From positions 1-64,000 of the forward strand of contig NZ_JBHZRU010000017.1 in assembly GCF_043641925.1 (NCBI RefSeq): DNA of 64,000 nucleotides, written 5' to 3'. Positions 24,039 through 32,424 of the stretch are shown here, in pieces. A program made the position numbers and the translations under genes. Position 1 is the first letter of the stretch. The number at the start of each line of letters is the position of its first letter. The stretch is from Paenisporosarcina quisquiliarum_A. GTDB taxonomy: Bacteria; Bacillota; Bacilli; Bacillales_A; Planococcaceae. The notes below the pieces were generated by a model, which saw only the letters and a program-made list of their open reading frames with translations, was not told the DNA's origin and searched no databases.

Positions 24039-24419
24039 ATGGAAACAAAAAAAGTGTTAGTACTCGCCATGCACAACGAATTGGAATCAGCATACCCTCC
24101 ATTGAATATTGCCGTTGGAGCCGCTGCTTCAGGTGCTGAGGTTAGCTTAGTCTTTTCTCGAAAAGGAATAGACATACTAGCTGAAAATTATGTACCTCTC
24201 CCGTCAAAAGGACTTGAGTATTTATCAAATGCACTGAAGAATTTCGAAGTATCCTCTGTACACGAATTACTAGAAATCGCAGTGGATTTGGGCGTCCAAT
24301 TATACGTAGTCGATTTGGATATTCATACGGATACATCATTTAAATTTGACGCAGACCAAGTGTCGATTAAATGGGTATTAAATGAAGCAGCCAAAGCTGA
24401 TCTATTTGTTCATTTTTAA
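24039..24419 (+). CDS. DsrE-like protein lacking the sulfur-carrying cysteine
   Basis: A 126-residue DsrE-fold protein (VLVLAMHNELESAYPPLNIAVGAAASG start). The segment aligned with GCQM of its neighbours reads YVVDLDIH, and the protein has no cysteine at all, so it cannot carry persulfide itself. It is coupled closely to the 23669 gene (GGAGG in the gap) and could be a structural partner, as inactive subunits are in DsrEFH hexamers. Confidence 0.7.
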   Translation: METKKVLVLAMHNELESAYPPLNIAVGAAASGAEVSLVFSRKGIDILAENYVPLPSKGLEYLSNALKNFEVSSVHELLEIAVDLGVQLYVVDLDIHTDTSFKFDADQVSIKWVLNEAAKADLFVHF

Positions 24420-24436
24420 ATTGATAGATTAGAAGG

Positions 24437-24484
24437 GGAGAGTCCCAAAAGTCATATAAAGTGACTTTTGGGACTCTCCTTTTT
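24437..24484 (+). terminator. strong terminator of the sulfur operon
   Basis: An 18-bp perfect stem (GGAGAGTCCC at the 5' arm, GGGACTCTCC at the 3' arm) and T5. Confidence 0.9.
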
Positions 24485-24548
24485 CTTTATCTAATAAAAA
24501 AGCGGATTAGAAAATGTGTGAAAATGATGAATTTTAGAAAGTGGTAGT

Positions 24549-24632
24549 CGAATCCTTGAATAGGACCGGTCAATGCTTGAATAGGTCCAATGAATTCTTG
24601 AATACACCAATCGAATCCTCGAATAGCCCCCA
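24549..24632. repeat. 21-bp periodic array A (word TTGAATA)
   Basis: TTGAATA starts at 24556, 24577 and 24598 and TCGAATA at 24619, exactly 21 bases apart. The preceding AATCC/AATGC/AATTC is also shared. The other bases vary. It lies between a terminator and the next promoter region. Confidence 0.75.
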
Positions 24633-24728
24633 CCAAATGGAGAATGTTTTTTTCTCAGGTACTAAAGCATCTTTATCCGATTGTTTTCGTCTCAATAAGT
24701 AGTAATGCTTTTAAGAGGAGGAACAACC

Positions 24729-25619
24729 GTGAAAAAGAAAGTTGTTTTAGCCGGTGGAACCGGATTTATTGGCCAATACTTCGAAAAGAAATATAAAGAA
24801 CAGGGGTATGAAGTTTTCATTATTTCAAGGCAGACCCAACATATCTCTTGGAATGACCAAGACAAGATTATTTCAGCACTCAATGGCGCAGAGCTTGTCA
24901 TTAATCTAGCTGGAAAATCCGTTAATTGTCGATACAATGAAAAGAATAAAAAAGAAATTATACATTCTCGAACTGAGACGACGGATACGATTGGCTTAGC
25001 GATTTTAGCTTGTGAACATCCGCCAGAACTTTGGGTTAACTCGAGTACAGCAACAATTTATCGTCATGCAGAAGATCGTCCGATGACGGAAACGAATGGA
25101 GAAATCGGTGAAGGATTTTCGGTGGATGTGGCAAAAGCGTGGGAACAATCATTATTCGCCTTTCATTTGCCTCAAACGCGAAAAGTGGCTTTACGTATTG
25201 CTATTGTGTTGGGTAAGGATGGTGGGGTAATGGAACCTTATATGAATTTAGTTCGATTTGGACTCGGAGGCGTGCAAGGTACGGGTACGCAAATGTTCAG
25301 TTGGATTCATATTGAAGATGTGTACCAAATCGTTCAATTCATTCAGGCTAATAAAGAATTGAGTGGGGTCTTCAATGCATCAGCTCCACAACCGGTCAGT
25401 AATAAAGACTTTATGAATCATTTGCGAAAAGCAAAAAATCAAAATTTTGGATTACCTTCTCCGAAATGGATGTTAGAAATCGGTGCTGTATTTATGAGAA
25501 CCGAAACAGAACTCATCCTTAAAAGTCGCTGGGTACTTCCCGAGAGACTAGAGGAAGAAGGGTATACGTTTACTTATGCCACGTTAGATCAAGCACTTAA
25601 ACAAATTGTGAAGAACTAA
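24729..25619 (+). CDS. NAD-dependent epimerase, YfhF/TIGR01777-type
   Basis: I chose the GTG at 24729, eight bases after AGAGGAGG; an ATG at 24705 has no site. About 296 residues with an N-terminal Rossmann motif GGTGFIGQ, NLAGKSVNCRY, and a short-chain dehydrogenase body. The C-terminal DUF1731-like segment reads LKSRWVLPERLEEEGY. This family's substrate is unknown, though it resembles the Bacillus subtilis YfhF protein. It is monocistronic by its own terminator. Confidence 0.82.
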   Translation: MKKKVVLAGGTGFIGQYFEKKYKEQGYEVFIISRQTQHISWNDQDKIISALNGAELVINLAGKSVNCRYNEKNKKEIIHSRTETTDTIGLAILACEHPPELWVNSSTATIYRHAEDRPMTETNGEIGEGFSVDVAKAWEQSLFAFHLPQTRKVALRIAIVLGKDGGVMEPYMNLVRFGLGGVQGTGTQMFSWIHIEDVYQIVQFIQANKELSGVFNASAPQPVSNKDFMNHLRKAKNQNFGLPSPKWMLEIGAVFMRTETELILKSRWVLPERLEEEGYTFTYATLDQALKQIVKN

Positions 25620-25620
25620 T

Positions 25621-25664
25621 ACAAAACACCTTCCACGAAATTAACTTTGTGGAAGGTGTTTTGT
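25621..25664. terminator. bidirectional terminator
   Basis: ACAAAACACCTTCCAC and GTGGAAGGTGTTTTGT form a perfect 16-bp stem. Confidence 0.88.
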
Positions 25665-25707
25665 GTAGTGGGTTTTCTCAAAAAGTAGACTTGATTATGA
25701 GACGGGT

Positions 25708-25801
25708 TTGATTGATAAAAGTGTGATTTTGATTGATAAATCCTCAGATTGATTGATAAATCTCCAGTTTGATTGATAAATGTACGAAACTGATTGATAA
25801 A
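25708..25801. repeat. about 21-bp periodic array B (word TTGATTGATAAA)
   Basis: TTGATTGATAAA starts at 25708, 25729, 25749 and 25769, and a copy with one change at 25790: periods 21, 20, 20 and 21. The 8-9 bases between words are unrelated. It lies between the convergent genes for the epimerase and the DUF817 protein. Confidence 0.8.
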
Positions 25802-25823
25802 GTGAATTCCTGCCCAAAACAGA

Positions 25824-26621
25824 CTAATAAATGCGTGCAAGCCAACCGGTTTTCACTATTTCAGTCTGAGTGGATTCGTGTTTGACTCGTTTTAATTGAG
25901 CGACAATGATGACGCTGATTACGACTAATAAAAACCAAGAACTAATTTTCCCGATATGAACGAGCGACCATGCTGCTTCTTGATTAGGATATTGCCATGC
26001 CCCTAAAAATGTTGTGATATTTTCGGCGATCCAAATAAAGAAGCCAATCAGAAGAAAGGACAAGGTTAACGACATTTTATATCGTTGCTCAAAGATTTGA
26101 TAGGTGACGGCGGTTCTAAAGAAGATGACTAATAGAAGTACAGTTAGTACCCATCTTGCATCATAGAGATAATGATGAGTAAAGAAATTGAGATAAATGA
26201 GAGAACTTATTAAGATCGCATAGATGGATTTCGGCCAATTAATTATTTGCAACTTCATTCTTCGCCAACTTTGGCAAATGTAGCTTGCAACACTTGCGTA
26301 CATAAAGCCGCTGTACAAAGGAACTCCCATTATTTTGCTATAAGCTTCCTCTGGGTATGACCACGAACCCATATGAACTTTATATAACTCCAGGGCAAGA
26401 CCGATGATGTGAAATAAACAAATGACTTTAAACTCATCAAACGTTTCTAATTTTGATACGAGCATCCCGATTTGCGCCAGCACACAAATAATTAGGATGA
26501 AATCATAGCGGGGCAAAAAGGTGATTTCTATAAATTTGGATAAAGCCAAAGCTGCAAAAATGATTACGGGAAATACGCAAGATAGAGCTTGTAAATAAGT
26601 GAATTGTAGAAGATTTCTCAT
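25824..26621 (-). CDS. DUF817 membrane protein (YoaT-like)
   Basis: A 265-residue integral membrane protein with about eight spans and polar, aromatic-rich loops such as LELYKVHMGSWSYPEE and ENITTFLGAWQYPNQ. These match the pattern of DUF817, represented by Bacillus subtilis YoaT. The function is not known. Confidence 0.7.
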   Translation of the reverse strand: MRNLLQFTYLQALSCVFPVIIFAALALSKFIEITFLPRYDFILIICVLAQIGMLVSKLETFDEFKVICLFHIIGLALELYKVHMGSWSYPEEAYSKIMGVPLYSGFMYASVASYICQSWRRMKLQIINWPKSIYAILISSLIYLNFFTHHYLYDARWVLTVLLLVIFFRTAVTYQIFEQRYKMSLTLSFLLIGFFIWIAENITTFLGAWQYPNQEAAWSLVHIGKISSWFLLVVISVIIVAQLKRVKHESTQTEIVKTGWLARIY

Positions 26622-26777
26622 GAGTATAAATCACCTACCTTTGTAATTTTTAATACGACAATTGCGGTTATGAATAAGACGTTATGTTGTCTGAAAGGTT
26701 CTTCAATCAACATTCGTTTCCCTAGATGCATACGTTATGAATTAAAACCAACTATGTAAAGGGGAATACTCAACATC

Positions 26778-27368
26778 ATGATTCATCCACATACTGAATT
26801 ACGTTTTATTAATAAAGAAATTGGTTTCGGTGTATTTGCTACAAAATTGATTCCCAAAGGAACGATTACTTGGGCTTTAGATGAGTTGGATCAAATATTG
26901 GAACCGGAATTCGTGAATTCAACTTCATCTTTTTGTCAGGAAGTTATAAAAAAATATGCCTATCGAAATCAAGATGGGTTATACATTCTTTGCTGGGATT
27001 TGGGGAGGTACGTGAATCATAGTTTTCACGCGAATTGTATGGGGACAGCCTATGATTTTGAAGTTGCGATACGAGATATATACCCGGGGGAAGAACTTAC
27101 GGATGACTATGGAACTTTGAATATAGAAGAACCATTTGCTTGTATCCCAGAACAGGGAACAAAGCGAGAGATCGTGTATCCAGATGATCTGCTTTATTAT
27201 CATGAAGAATGGGATCGCCAAGTTGTGGAGGCGAGTCATTATTTTGACCAGGTGGAACAACCTTTGCTTTCCCTTGTGCGACCGGATTTTATCAAGGTGT
27301 TTAAACAAGCTGCTGAAAATGGAAAGCTTCAGGATTCCATTAAAAACATTTATTACGACCGTTCCTAA
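26778..27368 (+). CDS. SET-domain protein
   Basis: The 196-residue protein shows the SET-domain signature: GFGVFATKLIPKGT near the N-terminus, the RYVNHSFHANC segment (SAM-binding NHS motif) and EELTDDYG. These match a lysine methyltransferase fold, but bacterial single-SET proteins have unknown targets. GGGG precedes the ATG at a distance. It stands alone, convergent with RNase J. Confidence 0.78.
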   Translation: MIHPHTELRFINKEIGFGVFATKLIPKGTITWALDELDQILEPEFVNSTSSFCQEVIKKYAYRNQDGLYILCWDLGRYVNHSFHANCMGTAYDFEVAIRDIYPGEELTDDYGTLNIEEPFACIPEQGTKREIVYPDDLLYYHEEWDRQVVEASHYFDQVEQPLLSLVRPDFIKVFKQAAENGKLQDSIKNIYYDRS

Positions 27369-27371
27369 AAT

Positions 27372-27507
27372 CGCCATTTTGAAGTCGAAAGCCAATAAAT
27401 TCGCTGGTTGCGCCAAATTATTCGCTCGTAACGCCAAATTATCGAAGGCTATCGCCATATAATCCTCAAATAAAGACAGATTATTCTTCCCTAACGCCAT
27501 ATTCCTC
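27372..27507. repeat. 21-bp periodic array C (word GCCAAATTA)
   Basis: GCCA begins at 27373, 27391, 27412, 27433, 27453 and 27496; spacings are 18, 21, 21, 20 and 43 (two units). Early units read GCCAATAAAT, middle ones GCCAAATTAT and late ones GCCATATxx, the same order as in arrays E and F. Confidence 0.75.
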
Positions 27508-27514
27508 AATACAA

Positions 27515-27550
27515 AAAAGCGCAACCCCGGTAAAACAGGATTGCGCTTTT
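27515..27550. terminator. bidirectional terminator
   Basis: AAAAGCGCAA pairs with TTGCGCTTTT around a 16-base loop, next to the RNase J stop. Confidence 0.8.
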
Positions 27551-27560
27551 GAATTCCTCG

Positions 27561-29234
27561 TTAAACCTCTATAACAATCGGCAATATCATGGGTCTGCGT
27601 TTAGTTTTCGCATATAACATTTTGCCAATCGTTGCTTTGATGCTTTGTTTTAAGACGCTTCTTTGATTTCGATCAGCAATTTGAATGCTTTGCATGGTCG
27701 ATAAAACCAAGCGATCGACTTCTTTCATCAACTCTTCTGACTCCCGAACATAGACAAACCCACGTGAAATTGTATCTGGACCTGAGATGATTTGCCCATC
27801 AACTTTCGAAATGGTGACAACGATGACTAACATGCCGTCTTCAGATAATAGCTTACGATCACGCAACACCATGTTTCCAATGTCACCAATTCCTAAGCCA
27901 TCCACATACACATCTCCTGCAGAGACACTTCTTGTGTGGCGAACAGTATCACTTGTAACATCCACGACGTCACCATTTTTAAGAATAAAGATATTTTCAC
28001 CTTCCACACCAACTGCCTGAGCTAATTGGCTGTGTAGGTGTAGCATGCGGTATTCTCCGTGAATAGGAATGAAGTACTTTGGCTTCATAAGTGTCAGCAT
28101 GAGTTTGAGTTCTTCCTGACAAGCATGTCCTGAAACATGCATTCCGGTTGCGTTACCTGACCCGTAAATGACATGTGCTCTCCGTTGATACAATTGGTCA
28201 ATAATCTTAGAGACGCCGCGTTCATTTCCTGGAATAGGGGTAGCTGCAAAAATAACTGTGTCTCCGGGCAAGACCTCAGCTTGTCGATAATTTCCACTGG
28301 CAAGTCGTGATAACGCCGCCATTGGTTCACCTTGGCTTCCGGTACAAAGAATCGCAACACGCTCGGGATCCATGCGACCAATTTCTTGTGCGTCGATGAG
28401 CATGTCTTCCGGCATATTCAAATACCCTCGTTCAAGTGCGACGGAAACCACATTAACCATGCTGCGACCAAGTAAAGCGATTTTTCGATTGGTTAATATG
28501 GCCGCATCCACAGCTTGTTGTAGACGGTGGACGTTGGAGGCAAAGGTAGTGACGAAAATCTTTCCTCTAGCTTTTCGAAATGCTTCTTCTAAATGTCCGC
28601 CAACTAAACTTTCTGAAGGTGTGAAGCCTGGACGTTCGGCGTTCGTACTTTCGGATAATAAAACCAGTACGCCTTTTTGTCCGATTGCCGCCATTTCATG
28701 AATATCCGCATATTCTCCGTTAACTGGAGTTAGATCAAACTTGAAATCACCAGTATGGACAACCGTTCCGAAAGGCGTTTCAAAAGCGATTCCTAAACAA
28801 TCCGGTATGCTGTGGTTCGTTTTGAAAAATGTACAAGAAATCGCATCAAAAGATAAATTGGAATTCGAGTCAATCAAGTGAAGCTCTGTATCGCGTAATA
28901 AACCATGCTCCTTTAGCTTAATCTCGATTAAACCGAGAGTCAGCCTAGTTGCGTAAATCGGAACACTCATTTGTTTTAAAAAGTATGGAATTCCTCCAAT
29001 ATGATCTTCATGGCCATGGGTGACAATCAGTGCTCGAACCTTATCTTTATTCTGTTGTAAATAAGAAATATCTTGAATGATTAAATCAATGCCAAGTAAA
29101 CTTTCATCGGGAAACTTTCCTCCGCAGTCGATGATGACAATCTCATTTTCAACTTCTAGTACATACATATTTTTACCGATTTCATTTACGCCACCTAAGG
29201 CGAAAATAGCGAGTGAATTTTCAGCTGATGTCAA
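27561..29234 (-). CDS. ribonuclease J
   Basis: A 557-residue RNase J-type beta-CASP metallo-beta-lactamase. It shows ALGGVNEIGKNMY at the start, the metal-binding HGHEDH at 73-78, HTGDFKFD, and the beta-CASP and C-terminal domains (PIHGEYRMLHLH). Acts in mRNA decay and 5' maturation. The zinc motif is as in RNase J1, but the beginning resembles J2, and the gene is not next to the RNA polymerase epsilon gene usual for J1. It may be an extra paralogue, so I give no symbol. It is divergent from the nucleoside transporter. Confidence 0.85.
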   Translation of the reverse strand: MTSAENSLAIFALGGVNEIGKNMYVLEVENEIVIIDCGGKFPDESLLGIDLIIQDISYLQQNKDKVRALIVTHGHEDHIGGIPYFLKQMSVPIYATRLTLGLIEIKLKEHGLLRDTELHLIDSNSNLSFDAISCTFFKTNHSIPDCLGIAFETPFGTVVHTGDFKFDLTPVNGEYADIHEMAAIGQKGVLVLLSESTNAERPGFTPSESLVGGHLEEAFRKARGKIFVTTFASNVHRLQQAVDAAILTNRKIALLGRSMVNVVSVALERGYLNMPEDMLIDAQEIGRMDPERVAILCTGSQGEPMAALSRLASGNYRQAEVLPGDTVIFAATPIPGNERGVSKIIDQLYQRRAHVIYGSGNATGMHVSGHACQEELKLMLTLMKPKYFIPIHGEYRMLHLHSQLAQAVGVEGENIFILKNGDVVDVTSDTVRHTRSVSAGDVYVDGLGIGDIGNMVLRDRKLLSEDGMLVIVVTISKVDGQIISGPDTISRGFVYVRESEELMKEVDRLVLSTMQSIQIADRNQRSVLKQSIKATIGKMLYAKTKRRPMILPIVIEV

Positions 29235-29503
29235 AATAGAATCCTCCTACTTTTAAATGACTAACAAAAGTATGGTCAAGTAAGAGTGTTTTTACTCGGT
29301 TAGAAGTAGGCGAAATTTATATAAAACAAAATAATGTATCATTCTTTCTAATTTTAGCAATACTCTTTTAATCGACTTAAAATCCTCACATATCAACATT
29401 CATGCGTTCTTTACACATATTATCCATTTACTTCTTTCAATAGATTTGTTACCATTCCGATGAGTTGTCTGACGACCGACAACCTTAAATTCAACTTAAT
29501 TGC

Positions 29504-29523
29504 GAAAGAAAGCGTTTACTTTC
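29504..29523 (+). promoter_or_regulatory. cre-like catabolite-repression site
   Basis: AGAAAGCGTTTACT within a larger GAAAG/CTTTC dyad fits the cre consensus (TGAAANCGNTTWCA) with changes at the ends. It lies 39 bases before the nucleoside transporter start, suggesting CcpA control. The rest of 29235-29503 shows no other clear feature. Confidence 0.55.
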
Positions 29524-29561
29524 TTTTGTTAAATCAAATACCAATAAAAGAGGTGTCATAC

Positions 29562-30773
29562 ATGAATATCATTTGGGGAATAGGCGGGATTTTCGTTGTT
29601 TTAGGAATTGCGTTTTTATTATCAAGTGCTAAGAAATCCATTAATTTACGAACAGTATTAGGTGGATTGACCATTCAGGTTCTCTTTGCATTTATCGTGC
29701 TAAAGTGGGAACTTGGACGTGAAGCATTAAAGAAATTTGCTGAAGGCGTTCAAAATATAATTGGTTATGCGAACGAAGGAATAGGTTTTCTATTTGGTCC
29801 AGCAGCTGATGTAGAAGGTTTCGGGTTTGTCTTTGCTTTTCAAGTATTGACGGTTATCATCTTCTTCTCTTCTTTAATATCTGTACTCTACTATTTAGGG
29901 ATCATGCAAGTCTTAATTCGTTTCATTGGTGGAGGATTGTCTTGGCTACTTGGAACAAGTAAAGCAGAATCGATTTCAGCTGCAGCCAACATCTTTGTCG
30001 GTCAAACAGAAGCACCTTTAATCGTTCGTCCATTTATCGCAAAAATGACAAAATCAGAATTATTTGCGGTTATGACTGGTGGTTTGGCTTCAGTAGCTGG
30101 TTCAGTTTTAGTCGGATATGCATTACTCGGAGTACCTCTTGAATACTTACTTGCAGCGAGCTTTATGGCAGCTCCAGCAGGTTTGATTTTGGCTAAAATT
30201 ATGATTCCAGAAACAGAAGAAGTGGATGAATCAGAATTTGAGCTAGAGAAAGACGACGCTTCTACTAACGTAATCGATGCTGCTGCTAGAGGGGCGAGTG
30301 ATGGGTTGCATTTAGCATTGAATGTTGGTGCGATGCTTCTAGCCTTTATCGCACTGATTGCACTTGTAAATGGATTATTAGGCGGTATTGGTAGTTTCTT
30401 CGACTATGATTCGCTTTCAATTGAAGGGATTTTAGGATTTGTCTTTGCACCTCTTGCTTTTGCAATAGGTGTACCTTGGGAAGAAGCAGTACAAGCCGGT
30501 AGTTATATTGGCCAAAAATTAGTATTAAATGAATTTGTAGCTTATTCTTCATTTGCACCTGAAATTGCCAACCTGTCTCCTAAAACGGTTATTGTGGTCA
30601 GCTTTGCACTATGTGGATTCGCTAACCTTAGTTCAATGGCTATCTTACTAGGTGGTTTAGGAGCACTTGCTCCCAATCGCCGAAGTGACATAGCAAGATT
30701 AGGTATTCGCGCAGTAGCAGCTGGTATGCTTGCATCTTTATTAAGCGCAGCAATTGCTGGTATGTTTCTTTAA
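29562..30773 (+). CDS. concentrative nucleoside transporter (NupC family)
   Basis: The ATG at 29562 follows AGAGGTG; an upstream ATG at 29460 lies in the regulatory region. The 403-residue product has the CNT-family layout: three N-terminal spans, the VGQTEAPLIVRPF motif, GGLASVAGSVL, and CGFANLSSMAILLGGL with polar residues of the nucleoside/sodium site. Imports nucleosides with H+ or Na+. An adjacent cre-like site suggests carbon-source control. Confidence 0.9.
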   Translation: MNIIWGIGGIFVVLGIAFLLSSAKKSINLRTVLGGLTIQVLFAFIVLKWELGREALKKFAEGVQNIIGYANEGIGFLFGPAADVEGFGFVFAFQVLTVIIFFSSLISVLYYLGIMQVLIRFIGGGLSWLLGTSKAESISAAANIFVGQTEAPLIVRPFIAKMTKSELFAVMTGGLASVAGSVLVGYALLGVPLEYLLAASFMAAPAGLILAKIMIPETEEVDESEFELEKDDASTNVIDAAARGASDGLHLALNVGAMLLAFIALIALVNGLLGGIGSFFDYDSLSIEGILGFVFAPLAFAIGVPWEEAVQAGSYIGQKLVLNEFVAYSSFAPEIANLSPKTVIVVSFALCGFANLSSMAILLGGLGALAPNRRSDIARLGIRAVAAGMLASLLSAAIAGMFL

Positions 30774-30806
30774 TTAAACCTTAAATAAATAAATGAGAAT
30801 AAAGAG

Positions 30807-30840
30807 GAGTGCTGGTTTTAAAAACCAGCACTCTTTTTTT
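30807..30840 (+). terminator. terminator of the nucleoside transporter
   Basis: GAGTGCTGGTTT pairs with AAACCAGCACTC, followed by T7. Confidence 0.9.
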
Positions 30841-30870
30841 GATACACTAAAAATAAAAAGGTGAATTAAA

Positions 30871-31410
30871 GTGGAAATTAAACTCATAACCATGCAGGAT
30901 TTAACGGATGATTTTTTATTAACATTCCAGCGATATCAAGAAACGCATAAAGTTCTGGTTGATATAGATAATCGTTTATTTGAAAAGAACGACTCATTCA
31001 TTGACGATTGGGATACATTAATAAAAGTAGCAATTGTTCAAGAATTGCGTACCTGTTTGACCGCAGGTGGAATAGTCCTTGGAGCATATGACAATCAGTC
31101 TCTTATAGGATTTGCCAATATTAAACCTACTCGGTTCGGACCTCAACTTGAATATGTAGAGTTATCATATATTCATGTTTCGAAAGAATTTAGAGGAATC
31201 GGAATTGGGAAGAAATTATTTAAGGCGTGTTTTGAAATGGGAAGTAAATTAGGAGCTCAAAAACTCTATATTGCAGCCCATCCCTCGATTGAATCTCAGT
31301 TGTTTTATAAGAAAATGGGTTGCACTTTGGCCTGCCATATCGAAAAAGACATTTTATCTAAAGAACCTCTAGATATTCAATTGGAACGAAAAATCACCCC
31401 CTCATTTTAA
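30871..31410 (+). CDS. GNAT-family N-acetyltransferase
   Basis: The GTG start follows AAAGGTG. The 179-residue product has the GNAT core: LSYIHVSKEFRGIGIGKKLF (acetyl-CoA pyrophosphate loop RGIGIG) and SQLFYKKMGC near the end. The substrate is unknown. Confidence 0.8.
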   Translation: MEIKLITMQDLTDDFLLTFQRYQETHKVLVDIDNRLFEKNDSFIDDWDTLIKVAIVQELRTCLTAGGIVLGAYDNQSLIGFANIKPTRFGPQLEYVELSYIHVSKEFRGIGIGKKLFKACFEMGSKLGAQKLYIAAHPSIESQLFYKKMGCTLACHIEKDILSKEPLDIQLERKITPSF

Positions 31411-31432
31411 ACAAGTGAGTGGGTGATTTTTG
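31389..31432. terminator. bidirectional terminator
   Basis: AAAATCACCC and GGGTGATTTT with partly paired CTCATT/AGTGAG inside. It overlaps the end of the acetyltransferase gene and serves the converging gene too. Confidence 0.8.
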
Positions 31433-31433
31433 T

Positions 31434-31634
31434 TTAATGTGTATGTCTCTTTTCGTAATTGGCGATCGCTTCTTGTCGATTATTTTCAGTAGAATCCGAA
31501 ATTTGATCGGCAATCGCTTCTTCTTCAAACTTGTTATCAAGCCAAACTTGAACGCCATTTAATGTGAAAAGCAACTGATTTGCTTCTGAGGAATATTCTT
31601 TTGCACGATCTGGATTCAAACTAATCCACTCCAT
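31434..31634 (-). CDS. small soluble hypothetical protein
   Basis: A 66-residue acidic protein without a membrane span, containing LLFTLNGVQVWLDNKFEEEAI. I do not recognise it. It may be co-transcribed with the next asparagine-rich gene on the same strand. Confidence 0.45.
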   Translation of the reverse strand: MEWISLNPDRAKEYSSEANQLLFTLNGVQVWLDNKFEEEAIADQISDSTENNRQEAIANYEKRHTH

Positions 31635-31648
31635 TAACCTAAGCTCAA

Positions 31649-31840
31649 TTATCGCTTATTGTTGTTACGCTCGTTTGTACCGTTCCCATTTTGTTTTAGT
31701 GTTTTGTTGATAATTTCCGTGAACTCTCTAGAGAATTCTTCTTTTCGAGTAGTTGACGTAGTGGTCTTTGGTGCCGTTTTTTGTGTTTTAGGTGAAGAGT
31801 TATTATTGTTGTTTGTTGAATTATTGTTGTTTTGTCCCAT
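31649..31840 (-). CDS. asparagine-rich small protein
   Basis: A 63-residue low-complexity protein with asparagine-rich ends and a threonine/lysine-rich middle. A short regular segment (RKEEFSREFTEIINKTLKQ) could be a helix. Such polar small proteins are common in spores, but there is no family match that I can name. Confidence 0.45.
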   Translation of the reverse strand: MGQNNNNSTNNNNNSSPKTQKTAPKTTTSTTRKEEFSREFTEIINKTLKQNGNGTNERNNNKR

Positions 31841-31933
31841 TTGTTTCGCCTACTTTCTAAGAATTGTATTCGTAAAAAGTATGGCTCAAAATGAGTAGGT
31901 CTATGTAAGAAGAAATTAGTAATTTACTCCATT

Positions 31934-32242
31934 TTACGAACGTATGAGTGCAACTCTGTAAGGAAACAATGTGGCAGTCATAATTCCTTCTTTCACAGCA
32001 GGATCAGTCTCCATAAATAATTGAGCTTCTTCCTCGGAATCCACTTCAAAAATTACAATTCCAAAACCATCGGAATCCATATTTAATGTTCTTCCTGCTA
32101 ATATCACCGTTCCTTCTTGTTCTGCTTTCTTTAACGCTTCAAAATGGCGAGCCACAATGTCATTTTCACTATCAGTCCAATTTTCTTCGCTTAATAAAGA
32201 GGGAATCAATTTAAGTTGATATAAGAATTGTAATTTCTCCAT
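31934..32242 (-). CDS. YciI-family protein
   Basis: The ATG at 32242 follows TTGGAGG by seven bases; the open frame extends further without a site. About 102 residues with the YciI ferredoxin-like pattern: HFEALKKAEQEGTVILAGR (the conserved His and the AGR strand), GFGIVIFEVDSEEEAQLFM and DPAVKEGI. Family members act in catabolic or sensing contexts; no partner is visible here. Confidence 0.8.
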   Translation of the reverse strand: MEKLQFLYQLKLIPSLLSEENWTDSENDIVARHFEALKKAEQEGTVILAGRTLNMDSDGFGIVIFEVDSEEEAQLFMETDPAVKEGIMTATLFPYRVALIRS

Positions 32243-32424
32243 GAACAAACCTCCAATGTACTGATTCGTATATATTCCACACCTACAAACAAATCCCTTT
32301 AATTTGAGTTCACGGTATATACCTATGCATGAATGATGTAGTAGGCATATATATAACAATACGCAGTCCTGCCATGTTTTTTATATGAACTTTGATAGGT
32401 GTAAAAGAAAGGGGAAGAAACAGA

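Noticed and set aside
25616..25840. 74-codon minus-strand ORF through array B, and the similar 80-codon ORF at 51472-51714 through array F
   Set aside because: A 21-base period equals seven codons, so any frame stays open by repetition. The translations only echo the repeats and there is no ribosome-binding site.
29235..29561. Purine riboswitch before the nucleoside transporter
   Set aside because: The conserved purine-aptamer core could not be found; only a cre-like site is evident.
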